Shown here: positions 16,935-25,356 of the stretch, piece after piece | Position numbering within the stretch: the first letter of the stretch is position 1 | How the letters are laid out: the number at the start of each line of letters is the position of its first letter | Assembly (NCBI RefSeq): GCF_017592555.1 | Contig: NZ_JAGFNS010000005.1 | Location: forward strand, 239,241 to 303,240 | DNA length: 64,000 nt | Source of the DNA: Actinoplanes flavus | Lineage (GTDB): Bacteria > Actinomycetota > Actinomycetes > Mycobacteriales > Micromonosporaceae | Direction of reading: 5' to 3' | Program-made: the position numbers and the translations under genes | Notes under the pieces: generated by a model | Database searches by the model: none | Seen by the model: only the letters and a program-made list of their open reading frames with translations | What the model was told of the DNA's origin: nothing

Positions 16935-17366
16935 ATGCCCAAGGTGAGCGTCTCGGCCACCACCACCGCCGAGCCGGACAAGGTGTGGCAGGTCGTCACC
17001 GATCTGCCCCGGACGCCCGAGTGGAACGCCATGCACCAGGGCTTCACCGGCGACGTGCCGGCGACCGTGGCCGAGGGGACCACGTACAAGCAGAAGGTGA
17101 AGCTGATGGGCATGCCCGCCGAGATGGCCTGGAAGGTCGTCGCCGCGGACGCCCCGAACCGCCTGGAGATGGCCGGCGACGGCCCGATGGGCGTCAAGGC
17201 GAAGAACCGGTTCGTCATCGAGCCCGAGGGCGCCGGCTCCCGGGTCACCTACGAGATGGAGTTCGCCGGGCCGGCGCTCAACGGGCCGATGGCCGCCATG
17301 CTGGAGAAGCAGGCCGGGCCCGCCGCGCGGCAGGCCCTGGAGAAGCTGACCGCCCTGGCCGGTTAG
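16935..17366 (+). CDS. SRPBCC (polyketide cyclase-like) protein
   Basis: A 143-residue protein of the START/Bet v1-like superfamily. It begins with the typical KVSVSATTTAEPDKVWQVVTDL beta strand and helix and ends in an amphipathic helix. The fold has a hydrophobic cavity that binds lipids or sterols, so a role in holding a steroid intermediate is plausible but unproven. It follows kstD by 13 bp with GAGGAGG before the ATG and is almost certainly co-transcribed. Its stop is 3 bp from the convergent kstR stop. Confidence 0.82.
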   Translation: MPKVSVSATTTAEPDKVWQVVTDLPRTPEWNAMHQGFTGDVPATVAEGTTYKQKVKLMGMPAEMAWKVVAADAPNRLEMAGDGPMGVKAKNRFVIEPEGAGSRVTYEMEFAGPALNGPMAAMLEKQAGPAARQALEKLTALAG

Positions 17367-17369
17367 GCG

Positions 17370-18002
17370 TCAGCGGACCAGCAGCCGGGTGGCCAGCTCG
17401 AGGTGGTTGACGACATCGTTCGCCGACGCCCGGCGGGTCACCCAGGCCACCAGGTTGGACAGCCACACGTCACCGATCACCCGTGCCTTGGCCCGGTCGT
17501 CGGCGGTCGGCTCACTGTCGTCGCCCTCGTGCATGGCGCGGGTCAGCATGTCCTCCATCAGGCCGGCCACCGCGTTGACCTCGGCGCTCGCCGACGGGTC
17601 GGCGAACATGAAGGCCCGGGTCATCGCCTCGGCGAGCAGCGGCTCGCGCTGCATGGTCCGGGTCATCCGGCCGAGGACGTAGAGCGTCCGGTCATACGGA
17701 GTGTCCCCCGGGATCGGCTTGCGCCCGATCTTCTCCTGGATCGTCTCGAACTCGCCGGCCAGCGCCGACACCAGCAGATGGATCTTCGAGGGGAAGTAGC
17801 GGTAGAGCGTGCCCAGGGCGACCCCGGCCCGCTCGGCGACCGTGCGCATCTGCACCGCGTCGTAACCGCCCTTGGACGCCAGCGCCAGCGTGGCCTCCAG
17901 GATCCGGCGGCGCCGGTCGCGCTGCGCGGCCGAACCCGCGATGTCGGCGCCGGTGAGCGCGCCGCGCGCGGTGTTGGTGGTACTCGTTCTCGTGACTGCC
18001 AT
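17370..18002 (-). CDS. kstR: TetR-family repressor KstR of steroid catabolism
   Basis: A 210-residue TetR regulator closely resembling mycobacterial KstR throughout. The DNA-binding domain contains ILEATLALASKGGYDAVQMR and ALGTLYRYFPSKIHLLVSAL. Further conserved segments are EPLLAEAMTRAFMFADPSA and RVIGDVWLSNLVAWVTRRAS. In mycobacteria and rhodococci KstR represses upper steroid genes and is released by CoA thioesters of steroid acids. Its predicted targets here are the sites at 15220, 18082, 29448, 37368, 51352 and near 53.8 kb. The ATG at 18002 lies about 80 bp from the site at 18082, shared with the divergent chsE2 operon, so autoregulation is possible. Confidence 0.95.
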   Translation of the reverse strand: MAVTRTSTTNTARGALTGADIAGSAAQRDRRRRILEATLALASKGGYDAVQMRTVAERAGVALGTLYRYFPSKIHLLVSALAGEFETIQEKIGRKPIPGDTPYDRTLYVLGRMTRTMQREPLLAEAMTRAFMFADPSASAEVNAVAGLMEDMLTRAMHEGDDSEPTADDRAKARVIGDVWLSNLVAWVTRRASANDVVNHLELATRLLVR

Positions 18003-18081
18003 GGTCGCCCTTTCGCCTCTGAATCAAGCCTAGCAACGGCGCGTTGCGTCCCTGTGTCACCCGACCGTGGTGCACCCAAAC

Positions 18082-18095
18082 TGAAACGTGTTCTA
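18082..18095. promoter_or_regulatory. KstR operator 2 (kstR/chsE2)
   Basis: TGAAACGTGTTCTA matches the KstR consensus exactly. It lies 10 bp before the ATG of chsE2, so it should cover the promoter of the chsE2-chsE1-chsH-ltp2 operon, and it also faces kstR. Confidence 0.88.
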
Positions 18096-18104
18096 ATCAG
18101 TGTC

Positions 18105-19061
18105 ATGGATTTTCAGCCGGACGAGTCACATCGGGCGATCAGCCGGCTCGCCGGTGAGGTGCTCGACGCGAGCGCCGGCGATCCGGACAAGGCGTGGGCC
18201 GCCCTCGGCCAGACCGGGCTGCTCACCCTCGCGGTCCCGGAACGGCTCGGCGGCGCCGGCCTCGGCGTCCTGGAGACCACCCTCGTGCTCACCGAGATCG
18301 GCCGCCGCGCGCCCGGCCTGCCCGCCCTCGGGCACCTGGTCGCGGCCCTCACCGGCGCCCACGAGGCCGGGCGGACCTTCGGCATCGCCGTCGCCGAACC
18401 GGGTGACCCGCTGCCGGTCGCGCCGCGCACGAGGTTCGCGGACGGGACGGTCACCGGGGTCAAGACCGGGGTCACCGCCGCCGACCGGCTGCTCGTCACG
18501 GTCGCCGGCCCGGCCGTCGTGACGATCGACCCGGCCGGGCCCGGGGCCACCCTCGACCGCGGCGTCCTGCGCCTCGACCGGACTGCCGCGCATCCGCTGG
18601 GCGACCACGAAACCCATCAAGACCTGCACCGGTACGCGGTGAGCTGCGCCTGCGCACTCGGTGACGGCGCACTGGCCGGGGCGCTGGCGCTGACCGCCGA
18701 GCACGTGCGGACCAGACGGCAGTTCGGGCGGCCGCTCGCCACCTTCCAGGCGGTCGCCCAGCAGATCGCCGACGTCTACATCGCCAGCCGCACCCTGCAC
18801 CTGGCGACCCTCGCCGCGGCGTGGCGGCTCGGCACCGGCCGGGACGCCGACGACGACCTGCACGTGGCCGCCCAGTGGCTCACCGCCGAGGCGCCGCCCG
18901 CCGCCCGTACCTGCCATCACCTGCACGGCGGGCTCGGACTGGCGATCGACTACCCGCTGCACCGGCACACCACCCTGATCCGGGACCTGGTCCGCTTCCT
19001 GGGCGGCGCCGAACACCGGCTGACCACACTGGGGGAGCGGCTTGTTCATCGACCTGACTGA
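18105..19061 (+). CDS. chsE2: Acyl-CoA dehydrogenase subunit, ChsE2/FadE28-like
   Basis: A 318-residue acyl-CoA dehydrogenase, shorter than the usual 380, as is FadE28 of M. tuberculosis. The N-terminal helices are reduced and the middle beta domain is short (about residues 95-165). The C-terminal helical domain has RTRRQFGRPLATFQAVAQQIAD and HHLHGGLGLAIDYPLHRH. Together with the next gene it should form an alpha2-beta2 enzyme that dehydrogenates the 3-carbon steroid side-chain CoA ester. ATG at 18105 is chosen over an upstream in-frame start that would cross the KstR operator and kstR. The symbol rests on length and synteny with ltp2 and chsH. Confidence 0.85.
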   Translation: MDFQPDESHRAISRLAGEVLDASAGDPDKAWAALGQTGLLTLAVPERLGGAGLGVLETTLVLTEIGRRAPGLPALGHLVAALTGAHEAGRTFGIAVAEPGDPLPVAPRTRFADGTVTGVKTGVTAADRLLVTVAGPAVVTIDPAGPGATLDRGVLRLDRTAAHPLGDHETHQDLHRYAVSCACALGDGALAGALALTAEHVRTRRQFGRPLATFQAVAQQIADVYIASRTLHLATLAAAWRLGTGRDADDDLHVAAQWLTAEAPPAARTCHHLHGGLGLAIDYPLHRHTTLIRDLVRFLGGAEHRLTTLGERLVHRPD

Positions 19062-20184
19062 CGGGCAGCGTGCGCTCCGGGACGAGCTCCGGTCGTACCT
19101 CGCCGGGGTCCTGACGCCCGCGCAGCGTGGCGAGCTGGCGCGGGAACGGCTCGGACCCGCCTATCGCGACGTCGTGGCCCGCCTCGGCCGCGACGGCTGG
19201 CTCGGGCTCGGCTTCCCGGCCGAGTACGGCGGACGCGGCCTCGGACCCGCCGAGCAGCAGATCCTGGTGAACGAGACGGCCCGCGCCGACGTCCCGCTGC
19301 CCGCCGTCACGTTGCAGACCGTCGCGCCGACCCTGCTGGCACACGGCAGCGCCGAGCAGAAGGCACACTTCCTGCCCCGGATCCTGGCCGGGGACCTGCA
19401 CTTCGCGATCGGCTACACCGAACCGGAGGCCGGCACCGACCTGGCCGCGCTGCGGACCCGGGCGGTGCGCGACGGCGACGAGTACGTGGTGGACGGCCAG
19501 AAGACCTTCACCACCGGGGCACACGACGCCGACTTCCTGTGGCTGGCCTGCCGCACCGACCCGGCCGCCGAACGCCACCGCGGCCTGTCCATCCTGATCG
19601 TCGACACCCGCGACCCCGGCTACTCCTGGACGCCGATCATCACGAGCGACGGGTCGCACCACGTCAACGCCACCTACCTCACCGGCGTCCGGGTGCCGGT
19701 CAGCCGCCGGGTCGGACCGGAGAACGGCGGCTGGCGGCTGCTCACCGCGCAGCTCAACCACGAGCGCGTCATGCTCGGACCGGCCGGGCGGATCGGTGCC
19801 CTGCACGATCGGGTGCGCGCATGGGCGTACACCCGAGGGGTTGCGGAGATCGCGGAGGTCCGCCGCGCGCTGGCCCGGACCCACGCGGCGCTGCGTGTCA
19901 ACGAACTGCTCAACTGGCAGGTCGCCGGCGGCGAACCGGCCCCGGCCGACGCCTCCGCCACCAAGGTCTTCTCCTCCGAACGCCTGCTGCGGCTCGGCCA
20001 GGAACTGGAGGAACTGGTGGCCCGCCACGGTGACCCGGCCGACCCGGGCACCGCGGACCTGCTCGACTGGCTCGGCCTGCACGCCCGGCGCGACCTGGTG
20101 CTGACCTTCGGCGGCGGCGTCAACGAGATCCAGCGCGAGATCATCGCCAGCGCGGGCCTCGGCCTGCCCCGAGTGCCCAGGTAG
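19042..20184 (+). CDS. chsE1: Acyl-CoA dehydrogenase subunit, ChsE1/FadE29-like
   Basis: A 380-residue full-length acyl-CoA dehydrogenase and the partner of ChsE2. Visible elements are FPAEYGGRGLGPAEQQI, YTEPEAGTDLAALRTRA and VDGQKTFTTGAHDADFLWLACRT for FAD and substrate binding, and GGGVNEIQREIIA at the C-terminus. In the M. tuberculosis pair FadE29 supplies the catalytic base. The TTG start at 19042 overlaps chsE2 by 20 bp and follows GGGGGAG, showing tight coupling. Its job is formation of the C-17 propenoyl-CoA side chain before hydration by ChsH. Confidence 0.87.
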   Translation: MFIDLTDGQRALRDELRSYLAGVLTPAQRGELARERLGPAYRDVVARLGRDGWLGLGFPAEYGGRGLGPAEQQILVNETARADVPLPAVTLQTVAPTLLAHGSAEQKAHFLPRILAGDLHFAIGYTEPEAGTDLAALRTRAVRDGDEYVVDGQKTFTTGAHDADFLWLACRTDPAAERHRGLSILIVDTRDPGYSWTPIITSDGSHHVNATYLTGVRVPVSRRVGPENGGWRLLTAQLNHERVMLGPAGRIGALHDRVRAWAYTRGVAEIAEVRRALARTHAALRVNELLNWQVAGGEPAPADASATKVFSSERLLRLGQELEELVARHGDPADPGTADLLDWLGLHARRDLVLTFGGGVNEIQREIIASAGLGLPRVPR

Positions 20185-20187
20185 GTC

Positions 20188-21393
20188 GTGATGATCGAAG
20201 AGGTGGTGGCGCGGTTGACCGCGGCGGGGGCGACGCCGGCGCGGGCCGGGCGGGATCCGGTGAACCTGCCGATGATCCGCACGTGGCTGGAGGCGATGGG
20301 GGACGGCAATCCGGCCTATGAGCAGGCGGGGGTCGCGCCGCCCGCGATGATCCAGGTGTGGACGATGCGGGGTCTCGCGCCGTCTCCGGTCGACGATCCC
20401 TTGCAGGTGATGTCGGAATTACTCGACGAATCGGGATACCGCGCCGTCGTCGCCACCGACTCCGAGCAGGTCTACCATCGGCCCCTGCGCCTCGGCGAGA
20501 CGGTCTCGGTCCGCAGTCAGCTGGAGGCTGTCGTCGGGCCCAAGAGGACCTCGCTCGGCGAAGGGTGGTTCGTCACCACGCTCAGCACCTGGCTTGTCGG
20601 GGACGAGCCGGTCGGGGAGATGCGTTTCCGGATTTTGCGGTATAAACCATCTGGAAATCCGGACAGACCGGCAACTGAGAAGCTGCGGCCGATGATCACC
20701 GCCGACAACGCCGCCTTCTGGGAGGGCGCCGCGGCGGGCGAACTGCGCATCCAGAAATGTGGTGAGTGCGGCACGATGCGCCACCCGCCCGGCCCGGCCT
20801 GCCCGCAGTGCGGCTCGCTGAAACCGGAGTACACGACAGCCGAGGGAACCGGCCGGATCCACAGCTACGTGGTGCACCACCATCCACCCGTCCCCGGCCG
20901 GCGCGCCCCCTACACGGTCGCCCTGGTCGACCTCACCGAAGGCGTCCGGGTCGTCGCCGAATACCGCGGCCCCCGCCCGGAGATCGGCGACCCGGTCCGG
21001 GTGTTCTTCGACGATGGCCTGCCGGTGTGGCGGCCCGACGTCGAGGTCCTCGGCCCGTGGGCGCTGGAGGTCACGCCCACCCTGATCGTCAGCACGGCAC
21101 TGGCCACCCGCGACTTCCAGAACGTGCACCACGACCGGGACGCCGCGGTCCGGCTCGGCGGGAAGGACATCTTCCTCAACATCCTCACCACGACCGGCCT
21201 GGTGCAGCGGTTCGTCACCGACGCGCTCGGCCCGGACACCCGGGTACGGGGCATCCGGATCCGCCTCGGGACACCGTGCCACGCGTACGACACCCTCACC
21301 TTCACCGGGCAGGTCCTCCCGCACGGCATCGAGGTCGCCGGGCGTACCGCCGCCGGCGTGCACGTCAGCGGAACCGTCGAGGTGGCGTCATGA
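20188..21393 (+). CDS. Fused ChsH2-ChsH1 steroid side-chain enoyl-CoA hydratase
   Basis: A 401-residue protein combining parts that are separate genes in M. tuberculosis. Residues 1-150 are a MaoC-type hotdog domain. Residues 170-285 are a DUF35 domain with a zinc ribbon (CGECGTMRHPPGPACPQCG). Residues 290-400 match ChsH1, with STALATRDFQNVHHDRDA and KDIFLNILTTTGLVQRFVTD. The ChsH1/ChsH2 complex hydrates the 3-oxochol-4,17-dien-22-oyl-CoA type substrate, and the DUF35 part binds the aldolase Ltp2. There is no stop or start codon at the junction (about 21045). GTG 20188 or ATG 20191 may be the start. The stop overlaps the ltp2 ATG. Confidence 0.88.
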   Translation: MMIEEVVARLTAAGATPARAGRDPVNLPMIRTWLEAMGDGNPAYEQAGVAPPAMIQVWTMRGLAPSPVDDPLQVMSELLDESGYRAVVATDSEQVYHRPLRLGETVSVRSQLEAVVGPKRTSLGEGWFVTTLSTWLVGDEPVGEMRFRILRYKPSGNPDRPATEKLRPMITADNAAFWEGAAAGELRIQKCGECGTMRHPPGPACPQCGSLKPEYTTAEGTGRIHSYVVHHHPPVPGRRAPYTVALVDLTEGVRVVAEYRGPRPEIGDPVRVFFDDGLPVWRPDVEVLGPWALEVTPTLIVSTALATRDFQNVHHDRDAAVRLGGKDIFLNILTTTGLVQRFVTDALGPDTRVRGIRIRLGTPCHAYDTLTFTGQVLPHGIEVAGRTAAGVHVSGTVEVAS

Positions 21394-22538
21394 TCAGCCG
21401 AACCGCCGCGATCGCCGGCATCGGGGCCACCGAGTTCAGCAAGGACTCCGGCCGCAGCGAGCTGCGCCTCGCCGTCGAGGCGATCCGGGCCGCCCTCGAC
21501 GACGCCGGCCTGCGGCCCGCCGACGTCTCCGGCCTGGTCACCTTCACCATGGACAACAACAGCGAGATCGCCGTCGCCCGGGAACTCGGCATCGGCGAGC
21601 TGACCTTCCTGACCCGGATCGGGTACGGCGGAGGCGCCGCCTGCGCGATCGTGCAGCAGGCCGTCCTGGCGGTCACCGCCGGGCTCGCCGACGTCGTCGT
21701 CTGCTACCGCGCGCTCAACGAGCGGTCCGGCCGCCGGTTCGGGCAGGCCTACGCGTCCCCGGACACCGACGCCGGCTGGCACGTGCCGGCCGGTCTCGCC
21801 ACCCCGGCCGCCCAGGTCGCCATGGTGGCCCGCCGCTACCTGCACGACCACGGCGCGAGCACCGACGACTTCGGGCGGGTCACGGTCGCGGCCCGCCGGC
21901 ACGCGGCCACCAACCCGCACGCCTGGTTCCACGGCCGCCCCATCACCCTGGACGACCATCGGGCCTCCCGGTGGATCGCCGAGCCGTTACGGCTGCTCGA
22001 CTGCTGCCAGGAGAGCGACGGGGCGGTCGCCGTGGTGGTGACCGGCGTGGAACGGGCCCGCGACCTGCCCCGGCCGCCGGCGGTGATCGCGGCCGCCGCC
22101 CAGGGCAGCGGACCCGGCCAGTTCGTGATGACCAGCTACTACCGGCCGACGGTGGCGGGGCTGCCGGAGATCGCGGTGACCGGACGGCAGATCTGGGAGC
22201 AGTCCGGATACCGGCCCGCCGACGTGCGCACCGCCATGCTCTACGACCACTTCACCCCGTACGTCCTCATGCAGTTGGAGGAACTCGGATTCTGCGCGCC
22301 CGGCGAGGCCCGGCACCTGATCGCCGACGGCGGCATCGAACAGGGCGGGCGGCTGCCGGTGAACCCGCACGGCGGACAGCTGGGGGAGGCGTACATCCAC
22401 GGTATGAACGGCATCACCGAGGCGGTCCGGCAGATCCGCGGCACCGCCGTCAACCAGGTCCCCGGCGGCGGACCGGTGCTCGTGACCGCCGGCACCGGCG
22501 TCCCGACCAGCGCACTTCTGCTGGAGGCGACCCCCTAG
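21390..22538 (+). CDS. ltp2: Thiolase-fold aldolase Ltp2
   Basis: A 382-residue lipid-transfer/thiolase-like protein of the Ltp2 type. The N-terminus TAAIAGIGATEFSKDSGRSE is typical of this group. In place of the thiolase Cys the nucleophile region reads GGGAACAIVQQAVLAV. CQESDGAVAVVVT and NPHGGQLGEAYIHGMNG are conserved family segments. Ltp2 splits the hydrated side-chain CoA ester by retro-aldol reaction, giving a 17-keto steroid and propionyl-CoA, and needs the DUF35 domain encoded by the preceding gene. The ATG at 21390 overlaps the chsH stop (ATGA). It ends the KstR-controlled operon that starts at 18105. Confidence 0.92.
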   Translation: MISRTAAIAGIGATEFSKDSGRSELRLAVEAIRAALDDAGLRPADVSGLVTFTMDNNSEIAVARELGIGELTFLTRIGYGGGAACAIVQQAVLAVTAGLADVVVCYRALNERSGRRFGQAYASPDTDAGWHVPAGLATPAAQVAMVARRYLHDHGASTDDFGRVTVAARRHAATNPHAWFHGRPITLDDHRASRWIAEPLRLLDCCQESDGAVAVVVTGVERARDLPRPPAVIAAAAQGSGPGQFVMTSYYRPTVAGLPEIAVTGRQIWEQSGYRPADVRTAMLYDHFTPYVLMQLEELGFCAPGEARHLIADGGIEQGGRLPVNPHGGQLGEAYIHGMNGITEAVRQIRGTAVNQVPGGGPVLVTAGTGVPTSALLLEATP

Positions 22539-22580
22539 GCTGTGCGCGGACCGACCATGTCACGCACGGGGGAGACCGCA

Positions 22581-23195
22581 TTGTCCAAGAGAGCCGCGGC
22601 CGTTTCACTGGTGGCGCTGGCCCTGCTCGCCGGCTGCACACCGGACGAGAAGGGCCGGACCGACGCGCCGATCGGCCCCGCGCCGGCCACCACGGCCAGC
22701 CCGGTCGCGCCGGAGAACCTGCCGGAGGCCGAGGACCCGACCGGCACCCTGGCCGCTGTCGGCGACGGCGGCGACTGGGACAACTACGTCGCCGCGTGCG
22801 CCAACGCCGAGCAGGAACCGATCGTCCAGCACGTGGCGGTCGGCGACGTGAACGCCGACGGCACCGCCGACGCGCTGGTCGCCCGCACCTGCGACGCCTC
22901 CACCTCCTACTTCCCGTCGACGGTCGAGGCCTTCGACGGCAGGTCGCCGGTGGAGGCGCCGACCCGGATCGGCAAGCCGATCCTCACCGACGTCGGCCCC
23001 ACCGACCAGCCGTGGGTGATCGGCCTGTCGGTCAAGGGCGGCGCCGTGACCGTCCAGGCCTACGGGACCGACAGCGCCGACAGCAACGCCTGCCCGAAGC
23101 TCAAGCTCACCTACCGGTACGAGCTCCGGGGCGGCGACTTCGAACAGACCGACCGGGCCGCCACCAAGTCGGCCACCTGCCTCGCGATCGAGTGA
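22581..23195 (+). CDS. Putative secreted lipoprotein with calcium-loop-like motif
   Basis: A 204-residue exported protein that I do not recognise. TTG at 22581 is chosen because GGGGGAG lies eight bases upstream and the resulting N-terminus is a compact lipoprotein signal (KRAAAVSLVALALLAGC), with the lipobox Cys near residue 19. A Pro/Ala/Thr spacer follows. GDVNADGTAD resembles a VCBS/FG-GAP calcium-binding loop. Two further cysteines (CANAEQ and RTCDAS) and a late pair could form disulphides. It starts 42 bp after ltp2 but has no sign of a steroid role. Longer in-frame starts at 22542 and 22557 have poor signals. Confidence 0.75.
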   Translation: MSKRAAAVSLVALALLAGCTPDEKGRTDAPIGPAPATTASPVAPENLPEAEDPTGTLAAVGDGGDWDNYVAACANAEQEPIVQHVAVGDVNADGTADALVARTCDASTSYFPSTVEAFDGRSPVEAPTRIGKPILTDVGPTDQPWVIGLSVKGGAVTVQAYGTDSADSNACPKLKLTYRYELRGGDFEQTDRAATKSATCLAIE

Positions 23196-23224
23196 CCGGC
23201 GAGGGCGCGGGGCCCTCGCCGGTC
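23194..23224. terminator. Bidirectional hairpin terminator
   Basis: Arms 23194-23205 and 23213-23224 (GACCGGCGAGGG and its complement) form a 12-bp GC-rich stem with a 7-base loop. It lies exactly between the convergent lipoprotein and flotillin genes. It lacks a T tract, as is common in high-GC actinobacteria. Confidence 0.75.
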
Positions 23225-23231
23225 ATCCGGA

Positions 23232-24734
23232 TCAGTCCTGCGCCTTCGCCTCGACGGCCCGGTCGCCGTTGGCGTGCGTGCCCAGCCGCGACAGCAGCCC
23301 GGCCAGGTCGATGCCGGTCAGGTCGGTGCCCAGTTGCAGGCCCTGCGCCACGTTGCTGGCCACCGACTTGGTCAGCGACGAGGCGCCGTCGGTGGAGATG
23401 ACGGTCAGCTTGTCGATGCCGGCGATCGGGGCGCTGGCCGCCTCGACCACCTGCGGCAGCACCTTGACCAGCAGGTCCATCACCGCGGCGTCGCCGTACT
23501 GGGCGTACGCCTCGGCCTTGCGGGCCATCGCCTCGGCCTCCGCCTGACCCTTGGCCAGGATGGCCGCGGCCTCGGCCGCGCCCTCCCGCTCGATCGCCTC
23601 GGCGATCGCGGAACGCCGCCGCTGCTCCGCCTCACCCTCCTTGGCGCCCTCGATCGCGTTCGCCTCGGCCAGCGCCGCACGACGGGCCCGCTCACCCTCA
23701 CCGATCAGGCGGGCCTGCTCGGCCTGCGCCTGGGCGGCCGCGATGGTGGCCTGCCGCTGCGCGTCCGCCTGGAGCACCGCGGCACTGCGGGACGCCTCCG
23801 CCTCCTGCTCCACCCGGTACCGCTCGGCGTCCGCCGGCTTACGCACCTCGGTGTCCAGCTGACGCTGCTTCAGCTCGGCGTTCTGCTCCGCCACCTTCTG
23901 CTGCTCGGCCAGGATCTTCTGGTCCCGCTCGGCCTGCGCCAGCGGGCCGGCCGCCGCCGACTGCGCCTTCGCCGCGTCGATCTCGGCCTGGATGGCGGCC
24001 TGCTTCAGCGACAGGTTCCGGTTCGCCTCGGCGATCGCCTCCTCGGCGAGCAGCCGCTCCTGCTCGGCCGCCTGCCGGGCCCGGGCCTCGGCGATGGCCG
24101 CGTCCTTGAGCACGCGCGCCGCCTCCGGACGGCCCAGATCCTGCAGGTACGACCCCTCGGCCAGGATGTCCTGCAACTGGAACGTGTCGAGCACCAGACC
24201 CTGGTTGGTCATCGAGTGCTCGGCCTCCTCGGCGACCGCGCTGGCGAACGCCGCCCGGTCCCGGATGATCTCCTCGACGGTGAGCCGGCCCACGATCGAC
24301 CGCAGCGCACCGGCCAGCACCTCACGGGTGAAGTCCTCGATCTCGGACTGCTGGTGCAGGAACCGCTGCGCGGCCGCGCGGATCGCGTCCTCGGTGCCGC
24401 CGACCTTGACGATCGCCACACCGTGCAGTTCGGCCCGGATGCCCTGCTTCGACACCGCGCCCTTGATGCTCACGTCGATACGGCGGCTGGACAGGTCCAG
24501 CGACTGCAACTTCTGCACGATCGGCAGCACGAACACCGACGCGCCCATCACGACCTTCTGGCCGGACAGGTCGGTGCTGCTGGTGCCGTCCAGACCCTGG
24601 GTCACCTTGCCCTTGCGGCCGGTGATGATGAACGCCTCGTTCGGCCCGGCCACCTTGATACGGGAGAGCACGAACACCACGAGCAGCACGACCAGCAGCA
24701 CGGCGCCACCGATCGCGTAGACCAATCCAGACAT
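23232..24734 (-). CDS. Flotillin-like SPFH membrane scaffold protein
   Basis: A 500-residue flotillin. Residues 4-24 are a membrane anchor (VYAIGGAVLLVVLLVVFVL), residues 30-195 an SPFH/band 7 domain, and residues 210-410 a long Ala/Glu/Gln-rich coiled coil. Flotillins form large membrane rings and organise membrane microdomains. The preceding nfeD-like gene ends directly before its ATG, the classical NfeD-flotillin pairing. The tail after residue 420 (KVLPQVVEAASAPI) is a conserved assembly element. No link to steroid degradation is visible in the promoter region. It sits between two KstR-controlled blocks. Confidence 0.92.
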   Translation of the reverse strand: MSGLVYAIGGAVLLVVLLVVFVLSRIKVAGPNEAFIITGRKGKVTQGLDGTSSTDLSGQKVVMGASVFVLPIVQKLQSLDLSSRRIDVSIKGAVSKQGIRAELHGVAIVKVGGTEDAIRAAAQRFLHQQSEIEDFTREVLAGALRSIVGRLTVEEIIRDRAAFASAVAEEAEHSMTNQGLVLDTFQLQDILAEGSYLQDLGRPEAARVLKDAAIAEARARQAAEQERLLAEEAIAEANRNLSLKQAAIQAEIDAAKAQSAAAGPLAQAERDQKILAEQQKVAEQNAELKQRQLDTEVRKPADAERYRVEQEAEASRSAAVLQADAQRQATIAAAQAQAEQARLIGEGERARRAALAEANAIEGAKEGEAEQRRRSAIAEAIEREGAAEAAAILAKGQAEAEAMARKAEAYAQYGDAAVMDLLVKVLPQVVEAASAPIAGIDKLTVISTDGASSLTKSVASNVAQGLQLGTDLTGIDLAGLLSRLGTHANGDRAVEAKAQD

Positions 24735-25268
24735 CTATGCCTTCCCTGTGTGAGGGGTTTCCTCGACCACGACACTCGTCTCGCTCGGCGCCTCGATCAC
24801 GAAGATCTGGGCGCCTGCCGGAATCGCCCGCTCCGCGCGGGCGTAGAGCTTGACCGGCTGACCGCCGAGCCGGACGCGGACCTCGCCGTACCCCGTCCCG
24901 GCCGGCACCGGGGTGACCACCACCCCGAGCGAACCGACCAGATGGGCCCGCTGCGGGGTGGCGTCGGTGCGCATGTTCCGCGCGGCCCGCGACAGGCGCC
25001 ACGCGAGCCAGGCGGCGGGCACGGCCGCGAGGGCGCCGGCCAGCATCGACACGGCGACCACCGCCGGGGTACGGGCGCCGAGCAGCTCGGAAGCAGCGGC
25101 CCCGGCGAACCCGAACGCCCCCACGAAACCGGCCACCACCTCGAGTGACACCGGCCCGCCCGCATCCGGATGACCGAAGTGGAGCAACCCGCCGCCGAGC
25201 AGCGCCAGCGCCAGGACCGCCACGGCGACGCCACCGATCACCAGAAACACCACGGTCGCCGTCAGCAC
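24735..25268 (-). CDS. NfeD-like membrane protein
   Basis: A 177-residue protein with an N-terminal membrane segment (3-27), further hydrophobic segments near 43-65 and 68-92, and a soluble C-terminal OB-fold domain (about 105-170) with LGGQPVKLYARAERAIPAGAQIFVIE. This is the short NfeD type without the N-terminal protease domain. Its stop codon is immediately adjacent to the flotillin start, so the two are one operon. The NfeD domain is thought to bind flotillin assemblies. Named from domain pattern and context. Confidence 0.82.
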   Translation of the reverse strand: MLTATVVFLVIGGVAVAVLALALLGGGLLHFGHPDAGGPVSLEVVAGFVGAFGFAGAAASELLGARTPAVVAVSMLAGALAAVPAAWLAWRLSRAARNMRTDATPQRAHLVGSLGVVVTPVPAGTGYGEVRVRLGGQPVKLYARAERAIPAGAQIFVIEAPSETSVVVEETPHTGKA

Positions 25269-25356
25269 CGGCCATCCTCCCAGTTCAGCCCGGTCATCGA
25301 CCGGCTGCGCCAGGGTAGTCCAGCCGGGCCACCCGCGTCGTCGGCCGAACGACCCG

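Noticed and set aside
15185..17248. 687-codon minus-strand frame opposite kstD
   Set aside because: It is a shadow of kstD and the SRPBCC gene: composition is Gly/Arg/His-rich, there is no recognisable domain, and the plus-strand proteins are clear families.
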